Part shown: positions 36,322 to 47,000 of the stretch, piece after piece | Numbering within the stretch: position 1 is the stretch's first letter | How the letters are laid out: every line of letters begins with the position of its first letter | Assembly: GCA_050084515.1 (NCBI GenBank) | Contig: CM114271.1 | Span: 34,162,001-34,226,000 of the forward strand | DNA length: 64,000 bases | DNA from: Blasia pusilla | Lineage: Eukaryota > Marchantiophyta > Marchantiopsida > Blasiales | Direction of reading: 5' to 3' | Program-made: the position numbers and the translations under genes | Notes under the pieces: generated by a model | Told to the model about the DNA's origin: nothing | Databases searched by the model: none | What the model saw: the letters and a program-made list of their open reading frames with translations, nothing else

Positions 36322-36541
36322 CGTGACCTCACTCGGAGAGGACGCAACCTCCGACTTTGGTTGCTATGTAGCAACCCTAGCCACCTCTACAACAGCCACT
36401 CCACTCTGACTTCCTACACCATGCTCCACATCCGAAAAATGAACATGTGCTACTCTAGCCGCCTTCATGATCTCTCTTTCGAACGACGCCCTAGGAAGTC
36501 CATGGGTGCCTATCTCTCTCGTCTCGCTTGACCAATGCATG

Positions 36542-37816
36542 TCAGACCACTTGAGGCAATGGTCCAACTCGTGGACGTGACGGCATGGATGACACTTGCA
36601 TCTGTCTCAGCTCAGCCATACCTAGGCTGACTATCCATGTGAGACAGTTGAGGTCCATCGCCTGCCCCAACACCTCTCTTCGTGATGCCTCAGTCATCCA
36701 TGGCACCGCCGTAGTACCGGTGGTGAACCCCATGGCGCGCTCGCGCTCATCTGCTGTAGGCTCCTCCAATACTCCGGTCACCTCATCCCAAATCATGCAT
36801 GGCCCTTCCTGATGAAAGGCATGGGATGTTGGGAAGCTCACCAACGTAGGTAAGGCTGCCCTCAACTCCCCCACCCTATTGGCCATGGCCAACGGTGGTC
36901 TATCATCCCGTGTCGCCACCTGAGATCGACGCCCTGAGCCCAAAATAGCATCCACTGTGAGATGTGGTGCTCTCTGGACTCCATTGTAGGCTTGACTTAG
37001 TACCTCTGATGATATCAGGTTCGTCCACCACAGTCGTGGACGATGGGCACGTGACCCAACTCTCGCTGCATCTAACAACACAGCAGGTCCCAACCAGGAC
37101 CTCACGTGATGTACACTCGTCATCACACGTACACGAGTGTCTCCCAACAACGGCACGTTCTCCAAAATGTACGCTGGAGAACATATCTGACTCTCCTGCA
37201 AATGTCGTACTACTCGCAACATCTCCCAAAACATCCCTCACCTCGGATCCTGCAATCCAAATCCTCGGCCAATTGATGAATGACCATGACATGACCATCC
37301 AGCAATCACCAAATGAATGGTGCCAACTCTATCCAGATACTGTGCCCCCACCAAAGAGATGTCGGCGGGTAGCGTATGCTGGTATCCCCGTACTGCAGAT
37401 ACCGACAACAACTCAAGATACCTCTGGACCAATCTCGCCACGTGACGTAATGATACTCGCAGCGCGGTCTCATCTCTCTCCACATAAAGGTACTGATGCA
37501 CCCGTATGCCCGCCTGCAATATGGTAGCCAATCCGGTGCTAATCCCTCCGAAGAGATCTAACACCCTAACACCCTCCTCTGGGCACTGCCACACAACAGG
37601 TGTGGTATCTAGTGGGGTCATCGTCTCCACTCCAAGAGCCCGATCGCCACGTGACTCTCGCTGCTCTGGGATAAAAACATGACTCCACGCGTGCCTCACG
37701 AGGTTGTTGACACTCTTTTGTAGCTCCCGAGTTGTACCCCACAATGGTGAAGAGGCCTCGCCAACATGGGAAGAGATGGGATGAGACCCGCCATGGCCTG
37801 TCTCTCCGTGGGACAT
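36542..37816 (-). pseudogene. C5 cytosine DNA methyltransferase domain in the retrotransposon
   Basis: Two open pieces in the same frame, 37238-37816 (192 codons) and 36542-37234 (230 codons), separated by a single TGA at 37238-37240. Visible motifs: I, VRVLDLFGGISTGLA (D87-G91, S-adenosylmethionine binding); an acidic residue in YVERDE (E113, motif II-like); IV, IAGWSCHGHS with the catalytic Cys176; after the stop VI, YILENVPL (Glu25 of the second piece); VIII, RAHRPRLWWTN; a DERERAMGF block; and X, REVLGQAMDLNCLTWI. The Pro that usually precedes the catalytic Cys is Ser here. Order and spacing fit one methyltransferase of about 350 residues. It lies between protease and RT, inside the polyprotein, and presumably methylated cytosine in DNA when intact. 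Subfamily (DNMT3-like or other) cannot be fixed by eye. Without the TGA the frame would be open from the N-terminal extension through motif X. Confidence 0.88.
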
Positions 37817-38653
37817 ACCGCTACTGGGACATCCTCTGCATGTGCGTTCCCCTCCAACAACTCTCCTGGCCAGCTAACACTACATGTGAAAGCCGCCAAC
37901 GTGGTCACAGACTCGCCTCGTGATCGACCACCTCGTCCCGCAAACTGCAGGGGTAACTGACTCATCCGGCCGTCACCTGACCGCCATCCTGGCCGATAAG
38001 CAACGGTCTCCTCCCAGAAGTCAAGGATGAATCCTAGGGAATATAACATTGTACTCCCCACCAACACATCGTACGACTCAGCTGGTGTCCGTCGCATGCT
38101 ATGGCTGGACTCTGACAAAAATATCTTGTCGAATCATATACTGAGTGAGTGATACGCCCCCAATCGAGGTATGTATCTGGAAGGGACAAGGCTCAATGTC
38201 GGCCTTCTGTAACCCCAACGCTAAACACGCCCCCTTCCCTAACATCAAGGGTTGCGCTCCCGAATCAAGTAGGACGCGCTGCGGGTGGTATATCGTCCCC
38301 GTTGGACTAACCAAGCGAAATACTCCAGATCGGTTATCCAGTAACACTACTCCAGGTGTCACCACTGCTCGCTCTATGGCCGGTCGAGCTGGCATATCTA
38401 CCAACTTTGCCGCCGCCGCATGCCATGACTCTGTGGGGAACGTCCCAAGCACCGGCTCTGAGGGCAAGTCCACCACCTCCTGAACTACCTCTGAACAAGA
38501 AGTAGTCATCTCTCCACGCTCATACAACGTGGCGGCCAACCGGAACACCTCAGATGGTCCAACTCCCAACGTCGCCAACTCTATGGTGGAAAATAGCAGA
38601 GTCTGACTCACTCTAGTGGCCACCTCCAACACTATAGTCGAAACTGACTCCAC
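37696..38653 (-). pseudogene. Retropepsin-like aspartic protease of the gypsy element
   Basis: The first part (38099-38653) has the active-site block RVLLDSGAQPLMLGKG (D130, S131, G132, A133), as in retroviral-type proteases. The reading then shifts by one frame near 38100, and the second half continues as SYDVLVGSTMLYSLGFILDFW and TVAYRPGWRSGDGRMSQLPL (38118 downward), the usual C-terminal half in gypsy elements. The first part begins at a GTG directly after an in-frame TGA, so it is a polyprotein fragment. The second half overlaps the start of the methyltransferase frame, which implies either further shifts or a frameshift-based polyprotein. Confidence 0.8.
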
Positions 38654-39216
38654 TCAAGCCGGCATAGGAGTTGTCACTCCAACTCCTCGTGACGTCGACG
38701 TAGGTGCCTGAATTGTAGGCACCGCTGGTCGTCGAGGCACCATCGATGGTGTGTGTAGTGCCTCCGACAATGTGAACGACTGTGGAACCCTGGCCTGCCG
38801 CCCATCGGTCCCCTCTGGTGGATCAATCTCAACTCCACCTCTCGATGGCTCCTGACTCCGTGGTCCTCCAGTCCTTGTCCGTGACCTAACCCTAGACCGG
38901 CCCCGACCTAGCTAGCCGTCTTTACTTAACAGCCCCCCGGTGGCTGCAAGACCCAAACTTTCCTTTCTTCTCTCTCTCGACACCCTCACTTGCGTACACG
39001 CGACGCCCCACCACACACTACACTCAGCTGCTGTCCCCCATCAATCCGCACCAGCAAAATCTGAGAAAAACGGACAGCGCTTCCGCCCACGGCCTTCCGA
39101 ACAGAAAAATGACACACAAAATGTCACACACACGTCTCCAGGGGCTCCCGACCAAGGCAACTCGCTTGCCTACCTGCAAACATTGAATTCCCACCAGCCC
39201 CCTGACATCTTTCTCA
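38654..39216 (-). other. Short 5' internal region of the element; no gag seen
   Basis: Only about 560 bp separate the 5' LTR from the protease. In the protease frame the translation upstream of the TGA is low-complexity (Arg/Ser/Pro-rich, ending TSTSRGVGVTTPMPA). There is no CCHC zinc knuckle and no capsid-like segment. A primer-binding site complementary to a common plant tRNA end is not evident next to the LTR. Gag was either deleted or supplied by another element. Confidence 0.6.
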
Positions 39217-39660
39217 TGTAAAAATAAAGAGTAGTAAAAACGGCACACCCGGTCTAAAATTCGACTTCTCAATCTACATCGGCATATCGAGCCTCGTCCA
39301 CCCTGTGCTATCAAGGAATCCGGACGCTAGCACCCTAGTCCTAGCTCACACACATACAAGGGAGGTGCTCCAACGGCCCAACATGAGAAAGATGGCTTAG
39401 GAAAGCCATCTTCCTCTCTTATATAGGCCCTAAAAATAGCCCTTCCCTTGGTAACTGCGCACCCCGGGTGACCTGGTCAACAAGTCATCCGGCTGTAAAA
39501 GACCTCAACATGAAAGTTGTCAGGAACGACATTCTTGACACAATGGATCTATCCTCAACCTCATCCGACACTGTGGGACAAAATTACACTCAAGATAGTC
39601 CGCTGGCTCCTACGCCCTATCCACGATAGATCTCGGCCTATCGGCTACTCAGATGTGACA
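39217..39660 (-). repeat. 5' LTR (444 bp, shortened)
   Basis: In element orientation it begins TGTCACATCTGAG and ends TTTATTTTTACA, so it retains TG...CA. It is collinear with 32545-33024 of the 3' LTR. It lacks the tail of about 135 bp, a stretch of about 26 bp upstream of the TATA box, and an intact central palindrome. The TATA box is at about 39417-39425, and the hairpin GATGGCTT/AAGCCATC downstream of it is perfect here (about 39390-39410). Confidence 0.85.
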
Positions 39661-39810
39661 ATTTGCAAACACCTCTCTAATTGAAAAATGAATAACAATA
39701 AAATATTTCACATATTACGGACAACAAATTTTTTTAAATTTAAAATGATATATTAATCTTTTTTATTTCCCGCGTATGGTAGTTGCATCTTACTCGTCAT
39801 CCTTTCATTA

Positions 39811-40337
39811 GCGGATGTTGTAGTGATGGATCCTACGCCGGAGGCGGTGCGAGCCCAAGTGGTAACACAAGAGAGATTGCTACAAAGAGCGGCGGCGGTC
39901 AAGAAGACCCACATTTATAGTCGACTTCATGATGAACATCGATTTATCCCCCTAGCTATTGAGATGTACGGGGCGATGGGGGAGAGGTTTGACTCGTTCC
40001 TTACGGATTGCGCCCATCATCTCCAGTCGAGAAATGGGTTGTCCTTAGCCACTGGGATACTTTATTGTAGGCAACGGGTCTCCATAGCTTTGCAGCGCGG
40101 CTAGGCAAATGGGCCTGCGGCAGGCTCAGGCGGTTGGAGACGCCAACGCTAGAGCCCACTTAGTAGTAGTCATAGTTCTCTAGGTGTTGCTAATATGATC
40201 TCTGCTGTTGGTGATTTTGGTCATTGGGGGAAGGCCCCCTTCTTTCTCCTCGGAGCCGGTTCTAACTTCCTGAGGTCTATTTTTTGGTTCTCTATCATTT
40301 GTATCGCGATGGGTTTTCTTCATATATTTTACTTCTT
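39811..40337 (+). mobile_element. 5'-truncated second copy of the non-LTR element
   Basis: From gcggatgttgtagtgatgg near 39811 to gatgggttttc near 40330 the sequence aligns with the 3' end of the element at 5079-5580. Its reading frame 39823-40104 stays open for 93 codons (AQVVTQERLLQ, KKTHIYSRLHDEHRFIPLAIE, MYGAMGERFDSFL), where the other copy is frameshifted, so it preserves the true C-terminus. 5' truncation is the usual outcome of incomplete target-primed reverse transcription. It starts only 150 bp from the gypsy 5' LTR. Confidence 0.8.
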
Positions 40338-43300
40338 CCCCTTTCAGAATGAAAACAGTGTTCGTCACTAACGGACGAAGAACGATAAAGATAGGAAAGG
40401 AATATGAGCACACGGGGGAGAGGAGCGCCGTTGCGCGCATATCGTGGACAGCGGACGAGGAGGAGAAGGAACACGGAGCGGCAGGGAGCAAGTAAATCCG
40501 AGCGCTGGATTCATTCATGGGCTCATTGGCGAGAAGAAATCCGCCAATGAATCCGAGTCCATGCGTCTCTTCCAGCCTTCCACTCGGCTGCTCCGGACGC
40601 ATACGACTGTCACATATTACGTCTTACGTACGAAAGAGAGAGAGACATGGAGAAGTCGATGGGGTGGTCAGTACAAGTCCTCGGCGGGCAATTAAGTCGC
40701 GAGGACCCATGCCCTCCCTCATGACCGCATCACGAGATTATCACCACCGCTTCTCTATCGTCGAGACGAGATCAACGTGAAAACGCGAATGGTCTCGGGA
40801 TCGTCGCGACGGGAGGCGGTGCGTTGCATTGCATGGAGCTCGTGCTTCCGGGGACTGATTGTCAAGTGAAGTGAAGTGAAGGGAAGGGGAATCAAGAAAT
40901 GGGGTGTAAAGTAGGAAAGGGTATGGTGAGCACAAGTCACTTCGTCGCATGGGGATCGGATGAGTGAGTGAGGGAAGGAATGAAATGAGGCGTTCTCGGC
41001 TGATTCACGTGATTTCAAGGGATCGCTAGAAGGAATAAATTCAGGTGTCGACAACAATCCAGTCTTGAGGTGGTGGTGCTCGTTGATTGGTCGGGTGGTT
41101 AGTTGCGTTGATTCCATGGTGGCTTCGATTGAATGCGGGAGTTGAAAATATTCGTGGCCAGAGGAGAGGAGGTTGAGAGGATGGGGGAAGTTAGGGGAGT
41201 GAAGTGAGGCTTTGCAGTGGAGGTGTTTTCGTTCGTGGGGTCCCTCGACTCATTTCATGGTATGGAATGAATGAGTTGAAAATATTCCTCGCTTTTGGAG
41301 GAGAGGGGAGAGACATCTTTCGGTTGGTCGATTTGAAGGTATGAATGAATGCAGCAGTTGGGAAATATTGTCATCTTGAGAAGAGGGAAGAAAGAGAGGA
41401 GTTGTTTCGTTGGTTCCGTTCATTTCACCGATGTTCAAATGAGCGGATGAGTGCGTCAATGAATGCGCAGTGTAAAAAACACTCTCGTCTCGAGGAAAAG
41501 GAGAGGAGGACGAAAAGTTTCCTTCGATCCGAGACGCAAAGTGTGAAAAGCTACGCGCGACGGACGGAGTTGTCGCCGTCTCTTTAGATATGGAGGAGCA
41601 CACCCCCGAGCCATGAATATACGTACGAATTTGCATCGGGTACGTACTTTCATACACTCCTTTGCGTCCGAAGATCCGCAAGACCGTATGTATGCCCAAT
41701 CGAAAAAGCCTCCGGGAGATATACATCGATCGAATCGATCCATCAATGAAAGCGTTTGTCCCCCCCTGCTCTCCAGACTCCGATGTCTCCGTTACACCGC
41801 ACTGGCCCATCAATGCGTCGTTGGCCTTGCTCTGGGTGCCCTAAGTTGCCCTCCTCCTCCTCATCTTCTTCATTTCACTCGTGCGCTCTTCCTCCGGCAC
41901 CAACTCCCTCCTCCTCCGTGTTCATTTCATTTCACTCGTGTGATCGTTCGTGCGAAACCCACTCCCTGTGGAGGACGTTTTCACTTCGCTCGTGCGCGCC
42001 ATCAAACCCCACCTCCATTTCCACGACATTCCTCCCACCATTCTCTTCCGCAATTCCGCCTCCCCACCGATTGAATGTCGATACTGCGGACACTGAACGT
42101 TCGCCTTCGGGAGAGCGAGCGACGCCCGCGGTTCAGGGTGTGGCATCCTCGCGCCTGCGAGCTGCGGGAGGGCCTACATGGATGGGGAGGGCGGGTTCCG
42201 CGTCCGGTGGGCATGCGCGAGGGAGAGAAAAGGTTGGAGTCTGCAAAGGGGAGGGGAGCAAAGTTCAGCAAACGCAAATGGGGGGGGGGACATAGACAAC
42301 CGCTTTATGTCAGCGATGAAACGCGAACCTCAGTTCGCAATCATCACGTCCTTCGACGCATGGAATCATCGCGTCCCCAAAGGCGCGCACGCACGCAACG
42401 ATGGCAGCAGGCGAGTCTCGCTTCCGATCCCCTGGACTCTGGACGAAGAGCGAGCGAGCGAGGTCGGTCGACTGATTTAATGATGATGGATTGATTGACG
42501 GACGGACGGACGGACGGACGGACGGGTTGAGGGCGCCCTGTGGAAAGCGAGGAGGTTATGAGAAAGCCTGGGTGGGACTCTGGAGGCGCCTTGTCTGGGA
42601 TACAGGGGATTTAGGGGAGAGAGGCGCAAAATGAAAGAGAGAAAAAGGTGCGAGAGCCGGGGCAGAGGGCAATGAATGCAGTGCGTGATCTCGATGATGA
42701 CACGCAGAAATAATTGGTGTTCGATGCGGATGCGGATGCGGCTAACGGGACTCGGGAGACGACGAGGATGATGACGACGGACCCGCCGGCCGTACGCTTC
42801 CGCTAGTTCCGTCGGTCGGAGCTATAGATCGTTCGGTGGTTGCTGCTACCGAGACAGACGCGGCGCGGTTCGGTGGCGTGCATGGGAACCGATTAAGAGG
42901 CGGGGGGCGTCCGCTGCGCAAGCTTTCCTTGAGAGGGAAAACTCGAGCGAAAGAGTTTAGAGTAGAGAGGAGGGGGCGGAGGAACGCATCATCTGCTTCG
43001 TGCAAGCTTTCGAGGAGATGTCCAACAGCGCGTCGTGACCTTCCGTCTCGAGGCTGCAAATCTGCAGGCAGGCACACGGACCGAAACCAGGTTGCCATGG
43101 GCCTTTCATCGGTCCGTCCGTGTCTTTAGATGAGTTGTTGACGTGCGTCCACCCTCGTAAGATTGCACTAGAGTGGAGCGGCTTGGCATAGGTCATGGGT
43201 ACCTATCTGTCGGTCCCGATCTTCATGCCATGTCAACGCTGCCACAAGAGTTCGAAAAGCACTGGAGAGTGTGGATCAGCATATCCCACCGTTGGGTGAA

Positions 43301-44001
43301 GATTCTCCCACCTGCGAGGTAGTATCTGTATTCCGAGAGGCACATAGCAAAGTAAATAGTTACGATGTGAGAAAGTGCTGGTCGGTCCCCGATATAAACT
43401 CTTTCGAAGTTTTGAACTGCACATCTTTCCACATTGTTCAACCTGATCTTCAAAATCTAATCCGAAAATTTTGAATGTATAACAGATTAAGACCTCCTCG
43501 CAGGACCAAAACTGACATTGGAACAAAATACCCCTCCGTCACATAGCAAGTAGCCTTCCCACAAAAGTACATCTTGAGATAAAGTTGACGATACGTGATC
43601 AGTAGAATAACCAGTAATTGGATTAGTAATTGAACAATTTTCCTCGCTGATCGCTGATTGCTGTAGCTACGCTTAAAAAAAGGCCATGAGCGTCGATACT
43701 CCTAAGCTACAAATTCTGGCTGACGAGCCACGATATGGATCCATGGAGCCGGATGAGGGCTTTGGGTGGACACATCGTTTGCTGCTTGCTAAGTTCTTTG
43801 GCTGCTTGTCGCTTGGCCCTCTTGGATACCCCGGGAACACCTAGTCAGTTTATTCATTCCTTGTTCCGCAGACTCTTTCGAGAAATGCAAGATTCCAATT
43901 GTGAATTCAGCAGTCTACTGTGGTCTACGGGCTTCATCCAACCTGCTCCAGGACATCTGTCAATCGATGCATCTAACAGATAATTGACCGCATCACAAAC
44001 G
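40338..44001. other. GC-richer region without a recognised gene
   Basis: Base composition rises to that of host genes between about 40400 and 43200, and many short ORFs overlap, but none has a known motif. Degenerate repeats containing gagttgaaaatattc and ggagaggag units are seen at about 41130, 41270, 41350 and 41465. A unit with catttcactcgtg occurs three times near 41873, 41927 and 41980 (spacing about 54 bp). A (GACG)n tract lies at 42497-42524. The section 43200-44001 lies just past the stop of the hydrolase gene and probably holds its 3' UTR. A promoter or first exon of a gene is possible at 41.7-43.1 kb but unsupported. Confidence 0.4.
42497..42524. repeat. (GACG)n microsatellite
   Basis: Seven tetranucleotide units, preceded about 50 bp upstream by GAGCGAGCGAG. 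It is the complement class of the tract near 17128. Confidence 0.9.
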
Positions 44002-47000
44002 TTAAAGGCGTGAGTAGCTTGCTGCTCGCGGTTCTCGCTCTGCAACAGGCAGTACCAATTCCTCCCCAAGATCTCCCAGAGGAGAAAAATGATAGTCTAC
44101 CAGCTCTGCTGTTACTTGCTCCAAAGAGGGAGGGTTCCACTGCAAAATAATGAACCAGATCCAAAAGAATGTTTTAGGATAACAGTAGCTGAAGAAAATG
44201 TATGCCGTGAAATAAAAGACGTATGAAGCAAGACAGAGATTACACCTCAGGTCTCAATGACCCATTTCAATATGACAAAAACTAAAATTGAAGAAGCTGG
44301 AGGACTGATTACCTTGGGTGAATTATCCTTATCTACTAGAAGAGCTCTACAACCTTCCAGAAAATCACTGCTGTAACGGCTTTCCACTGCATGCGCACTC
44401 AACCGAAACTCCCGTTGCAAGCACTGATATAATTGCTGCCTCCTGCCTTCCCTAACCTTTTCAAACACAACGAAATTCACATTTGATTCAAGAATTCTTA
44501 CAGCTTCCCGCCAATCACAAGTTTGTGAGATAGTATAATATTCAATCTAGTAGATAGCATTTGCCCACCCACCCATGCACAAAACGTATCAGATTGCATT
44601 TACATGTCCAGATGATCTCCACAGAAGCACTGAACAAAAGTTGCCCAAGATAAGGATTGTACGGCCAAATTTAACATGGTCCATTTCGATCATTGAGAAG
44701 CAAATTCAGAAGGAATGGTAGGTTCTTGCAGTACCTACCGATCTTAGAGTTACTTTCAAGCTCAAAGGGGAAACTTTTTTCAAAGCAGTAAGGACTTCTT
44801 GATACCAAGGATTTCCTGATTCCACTCCTGCCTCCTGCAAAAGAGATGACGAATTAAAAACTGTGTTCTAACCATAATCACAGATTTTATCCTTGAGGAA
44901 TCACCAGGCTCTGGCTCTATTCCAATCATGTCAATTTCCTGTATCTTGTAAAAAGAAAGGATAATTCCTCCTATGGACAGACATACGATAAACAAGCACA
45001 TAAAGCATTCGTATTACACGGAGGTAACTGCAGCTGTAAGCGAGCACACTGAGACAGGTGAAGAACTTACTACGGCACGGACAATTTCCTCCATAGAACT
45101 TCTCCCAAAGCAGCTGTCAATTTCTTTCCTCCTGCAAACAGCAACATAAGTAGAATAACATGTCAGTTTGCACTTGGCAAGAAGGGTACTGATGCTGGAG
45201 TAAAACCGTCTCAGAGAGAGTAACAAGCGAGACGGCAACTGATCAAAAAGCTCTTCAAATCTAAATCCACTTGACTTCCAGAAGATTTAACCTAACAAAA
45301 CCTCTTAGACTCACTGCAAGAAAGTTACCTGTGAAGAGGACTTTTCACACTCAGATGCACAATGTCACAAAACTCGTCTATAGCATTGCTGACAACAGCT
45401 ATATCTTCCGTGTTTAGAGAACCTAGACGCTCCTCAAGCATTGCCAGTCGCTGTTACACGAAACATTATGAAACCAATTCAGCTATCAGTTTACACCTAG
45501 AAGCTCCAATGGTAAAATTGCTATGATGCATGGTTGAGGACACCTTGAGAACACCTACAAAAAAGATAAAAAATATAAAGGCGCCATACACAATGTTAAA
45601 CATCAGTCAAGCTTGGAACATTACATGTGATGGTACAAAGTGAGTAGCCAAGTTGGTGGCAACCATGTCTGCTCCGTCAAGCCGAGTTCCAGTAGTAGCC
45701 AAAAACTCCCCTGTTTAACAGAACCGAGCTCGGCTTTGAGTCACTGGCATGTAACATGATAACTGTAGCTGATGCCCACTGAGTCTCAGACAGCGGATGA
45801 GGAAAGCTACAAAGATCACACGGAATAAAAATGCTACGATCCGTTCAGGAAGTTCTTGTCACATACCTAAATGCCCTGGTAGCCTTGACAGGTAGTACGA
45901 GGCACCCACATCAGGGTGGAGTCCTATTGCAGTCTCCGGCATGGCGAACAACTAGAATCAAGCATACATCCAAATTATATCACGAGTCTATAACTCAACA
46001 TTCTGGGAATTCTAACTAGCCTGCTGGGATTTTCCAAGATAACTTGTTGACATAGTCCAATTCATGCTTAATGGACTGAATACTAATATGGACGCACCAT
46101 GCCACTATGACCCGCAACTGAGTAGATTTTGGGCTTCACTCAATAGATCTGCCGCTGATAGTGCAGATAACTTGCCAAGCAGATTATATTCTCAAAAATT
46201 TATGAGGTTCAGTGCATAAAATTGCAGTGAAATGTTAGAAGAAAAATGTAGCTTACCGAGTTCTCAGTTGCCACTCGAAAAGTTCCATGAATTGAGAGCC
46301 CAGTTCCACCCCCCATCACTACCCCATTGAGTAAAGCTACCTGTTTTTTTGTGACTTAGATTCTATTAGAACTGAGTAACAGAATTCAGACTTCGTTACA
46401 GATTTACAGGAGGTATATAATGAAAGGATGCCTTCAAAAGCCAGAAAACAACAATTAAATTGACATACAATCAGTCCCTCAAGCTAAAACAAAATCTGAT
46501 CCACATACAACTATGAAGGGAGAGTCTTGTCATCACACCCACTGGCTTATTCTCAAGAATCTATCAACAACTCCTGCTCTATCCTCTGAAAACAGCACCC
46601 AAGGTTGGAAACTTACATGAGGCTTCTTGTAGGTCCCAATCAAGTAATTGAGGACATATTCTTTCCTGAAGTATTCTATTGCCAGTTCCATGTTTCCTGC
46701 ATACTTAAGTGACCAGTCAGATTTGATCCGAAAATACAAGTACACAGACCAAGGGCATATTTTTTTGAGGCAGATCTCTCAACTTCATGAGACCTATGCT
46801 CTCCAACACTTGCATGCCTCTTATCTACCGGTTCCTAAACTACCAGGCTTCAAGATAGACTGTTATGAGACCAGCTCAGTCAGCAAACTCGCGGCATGAT
46901 GGTCATAATATCAATCAAAAGATGCAACCATCAAACAAAACCCATACACTTAAGACTTAGGGCATACCTGCCTTCTGCAATTGATAGACTCCTGCAACAT

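Larger units (their letters stand above)
32408..39660 (-). mobile_element. Ty3/gypsy retrotransposon carrying a DNA methyltransferase and a PHD finger
   Basis: A 7.25-kb LTR retrotransposon on the minus strand. The ends are TG...CA, and an ATTT on each side (32404-32407 and 39661-39664) is a possible 4-bp target duplication. The transcription-sense order is 5' LTR (39217-39660), a non-coding or gag-less leader (to about 38654), aspartic protease, C5 cytosine methyltransferase, RT, RNase H, integrase with HHCC and DDE domains, a C-terminal PHD finger, and 3' LTR (32408-33024). RT-RNaseH-integrase order and sequence style place it in Ty3/gypsy. The methyltransferase sits between protease and RT, which is not part of the standard gypsy layout. 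All coding parts are broken by stops or frameshifts, so it is no longer autonomous. Methyltransferase-bearing retrotransposons are known, from memory, in the streptophyte alga Klebsormidium and in Symbiodinium. Confidence 0.9.

Noticed and set aside
36964-37527. 187-codon plus-strand ORF
   Set aside because: It is antisense to the methyltransferase region; no motif of its own.
41756-42295. 179-codon Ser/Pro/Cys-rich plus ORF
   Set aside because: Translation follows a CT/CG-rich tandem unit and other frames are equally open; no homology recognised.
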